A DNA stretch of 7,416 nt from Candidatus Fermentibacteraceae bacterium (GTDB lineage: Bacteria; Fermentibacterota; Fermentibacteria; Fermentibacterales; JCC-6). This document shows, one piece after another, positions 6,418 through 7,416 of the stretch (the stretch's first letter is position 1; every line of letters begins with the position of its first letter). The position numbers were made by a program, and so were the translations under genes. The stretch is taken from the NCBI GenBank assembly GCA_021162285.1, contig JAGGYZ010000163.1, positions 1 to 7,416 on the forward strand. The letters are read 5' to 3'. The notes beneath the pieces are model-generated. The model was not told where the DNA came from and made no database searches. It saw only the letters and a list, made by a program, of their open reading frames with translations.

Positions 6418-7416
6418 ATGAAAAATGAGGTAGATGTGCACTTGAATTCCAGAACAATCTCTTTGAGAAGAATGATCGTTATTCCAACAATTCTTCTTGT
6501 TGTTGCTTCGATATTTCTTGTGGGATACTTTTCCATGCGTAATGGCAAGCTGGCAGTTACAACCGTATCTCGCGCTTTGAGAACAGAAATAACCAGCAGG
6601 ATCAGCTCCCGCATCAATAAATTCTTGAATACACCGCAGATATTGTGTGTTCTTACTTCCGATCTTATAGGTGAAGGTTTTCTGGATCCTCTGGATCCAG
6701 TGGAAATGGAAAAATGGTTTTTCAAGCTGGTTGAGATATATCCATCTGTCAGCAGTATATATTTGGGAAATACTGCTGGAGGAATTTCTGATGCAGGGCG
6801 GGAAACGTCCGGTGAACTTTACACAATTAGAACAGAGAATTACGCTGCTGGAAAATTCTATAAGTACCGGTGCGACTTACAGGGCAATCCGATCGAGTTG
6901 CTTAACGAGTTAGATAACTTTGATGCCAGGAACCGGTCATGGTTTATTGAGTCCTCTGACGCACGCGGTTCTGTGCTTAGGAATGATCCATATCTGGTTT
7001 ATACCGGGAATGAAATATCAATATCAACAAGCATGGCAGTTCTAGATCCACAAGGTGTTTTTGCTGGAGTTGTTGCCTGCGATGTATTCCTTTCCCAGCT
7101 CAGTAATTTCTTAAGAAATCTTCAAATAGGAACGACTGGGATTGCTTTCATCACAGATAGCAGTGGTGATGTTCTTGCGTCTTCCGTAAACCCGGAATAC
7201 AATCTGGAGTATACCCTGGCCCCGGCCAGCGAAAATGCTGACAGTATTATTCATTGTGTCGGGATCTACGCAGACAGTTTGTATGGATCAGATTGGGATA
7301 TTGGTTCTGTGGTTGAATTTCAACTGGAGTGCTCAAAAGGAAGATCTTTCGTTCAAATCTCACCCTTCATGGATTCTCTGGGGAAAACATATTTTATTGT
7401 AACTTCTATCCCAGAG
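6418..7416 (+). CDS. Transmembrane receptor with periplasmic double Cache domain, C-terminus cut off by the window edge
   Basis: The first 333 residues are in the window and the frame is open at the right edge. An 18-residue cytoplasmic start rich in Arg/Lys (SLRR) is followed by one membrane segment (about 19-39, MIVIPTILLVVASIFLVGYF) and a helix (45-75) leading into a periplasmic sensor. The membrane-distal Cache module has FDARNRSWF (168-176), the typical xDxRxRxWY-type signature, then DPYLVYTG (190-197) and GVVACDVF (217-224). A second Cache module starts at about 235 (GTTGIAFITDSSGDVLASS) and runs to the edge. Double Cache domains bind small ligands in chemoreceptors, histidine kinases and cyclases; the output domain is not visible. 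Arg173, Trp175 and Asp222 sit where amino-acid-binding members have key residues, but other positions differ (Phe176; Val194). The ATG at 6418 has no clear ribosome site. A second in-frame ATG at 6472-6474 (Met19) would remove the cytoplasmic start, so the first is preferred. Confidence 0.88.
   Translation, partial: MKNEVDVHLNSRTISLRRMIVIPTILLVVASIFLVGYFSMRNGKLAVTTVSRALRTEITSRISSRINKFLNTPQILCVLTSDLIGEGFLDPLDPVEMEKWFFKLVEIYPSVSSIYLGNTAGGISDAGRETSGELYTIRTENYAAGKFYKYRCDLQGNPIELLNELDNFDARNRSWFIESSDARGSVLRNDPYLVYTGNEISISTSMAVLDPQGVFAGVVACDVFLSQLSNFLRNLQIGTTGIAFITDSSGDVLASSVNPEYNLEYTLAPASENADSIIHCVGIYADSLYGSDWDIGSVVEFQLECSKGRSFVQISPFMDSLGKTYFIVTSIPE

Noticed and set aside
6681..6702. Tandem CTGGATCC repeat
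   Set aside because: Two adjacent copies encode LDPLDP in the sensor; this is a local coding repeat with no sign of a wider array.
6270..6725. A 151-codon open frame on the minus strand across the gap before the sensor gene
   Set aside because: It overlaps antisense the end of the membrane protein gene and the start of the Cache receptor gene. Both are better supported by membrane segments and domain signatures.

Overview
This window looks like a piece of chromosome from a Gram-negative bacterium. The signs are a Sec signal peptide, a lipoprotein-type N-terminus, a bacterial NAD+-dependent DNA ligase and a transmembrane Cache sensor. Secreted C25 (gingipain-type) peptidases and divergent M1-like proteins are common in the FCB superphylum and in candidate phyla near Fermentibacterota, Cloacimonadota and WOR-3. 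That placement is a low-confidence inference, because there is no rRNA or other marker here except ligA. Coding density is high, the longest gap between genes is about 80 bases, and I see no mobile element, tRNA, rRNA or CRISPR array.

Minus strand, read from 5573 down to 1: three genes in a row. The first (5573-3570) encodes a 667-residue predicted lipoprotein. Its layout resembles an M1 (gluzincin) aminopeptidase, but the zinc-binding residues appear to be gone. Its stop codon overlaps the start of ligA (3573-1576) in an ATGA arrangement, which suggests translational coupling. After a 73-base gap containing an AT-rich palindrome and a perfect AGGAGG site comes a secreted C25 cysteine peptidase (1502 to beyond the left edge). 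Its catalytic His and Cys are both present, 33 residues apart.

Plus strand, read from 5646 to the right edge: a 229-residue polytopic membrane protein of no family I recognise, then, after 82 bases, the first 333 residues of a membrane receptor with a periplasmic double Cache domain. Its output domain lies beyond the window. The two strands diverge from a 72-base intergenic region (5574-5645) that must hold the start signals for both directions, unless transcription enters from elsewhere.

How they work together: only ligA has a secure role, in replication and repair. The M1-like lipoprotein and the C25 peptidase are both envelope or secreted proteins that flank ligA, perhaps only by operon co-habitation. 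The plus-strand pair may form a membrane sensing unit, but this rests on order and spacing alone. The most unusual item is the M1-like putative pseudopeptidase fused by overlap to the ligase gene.
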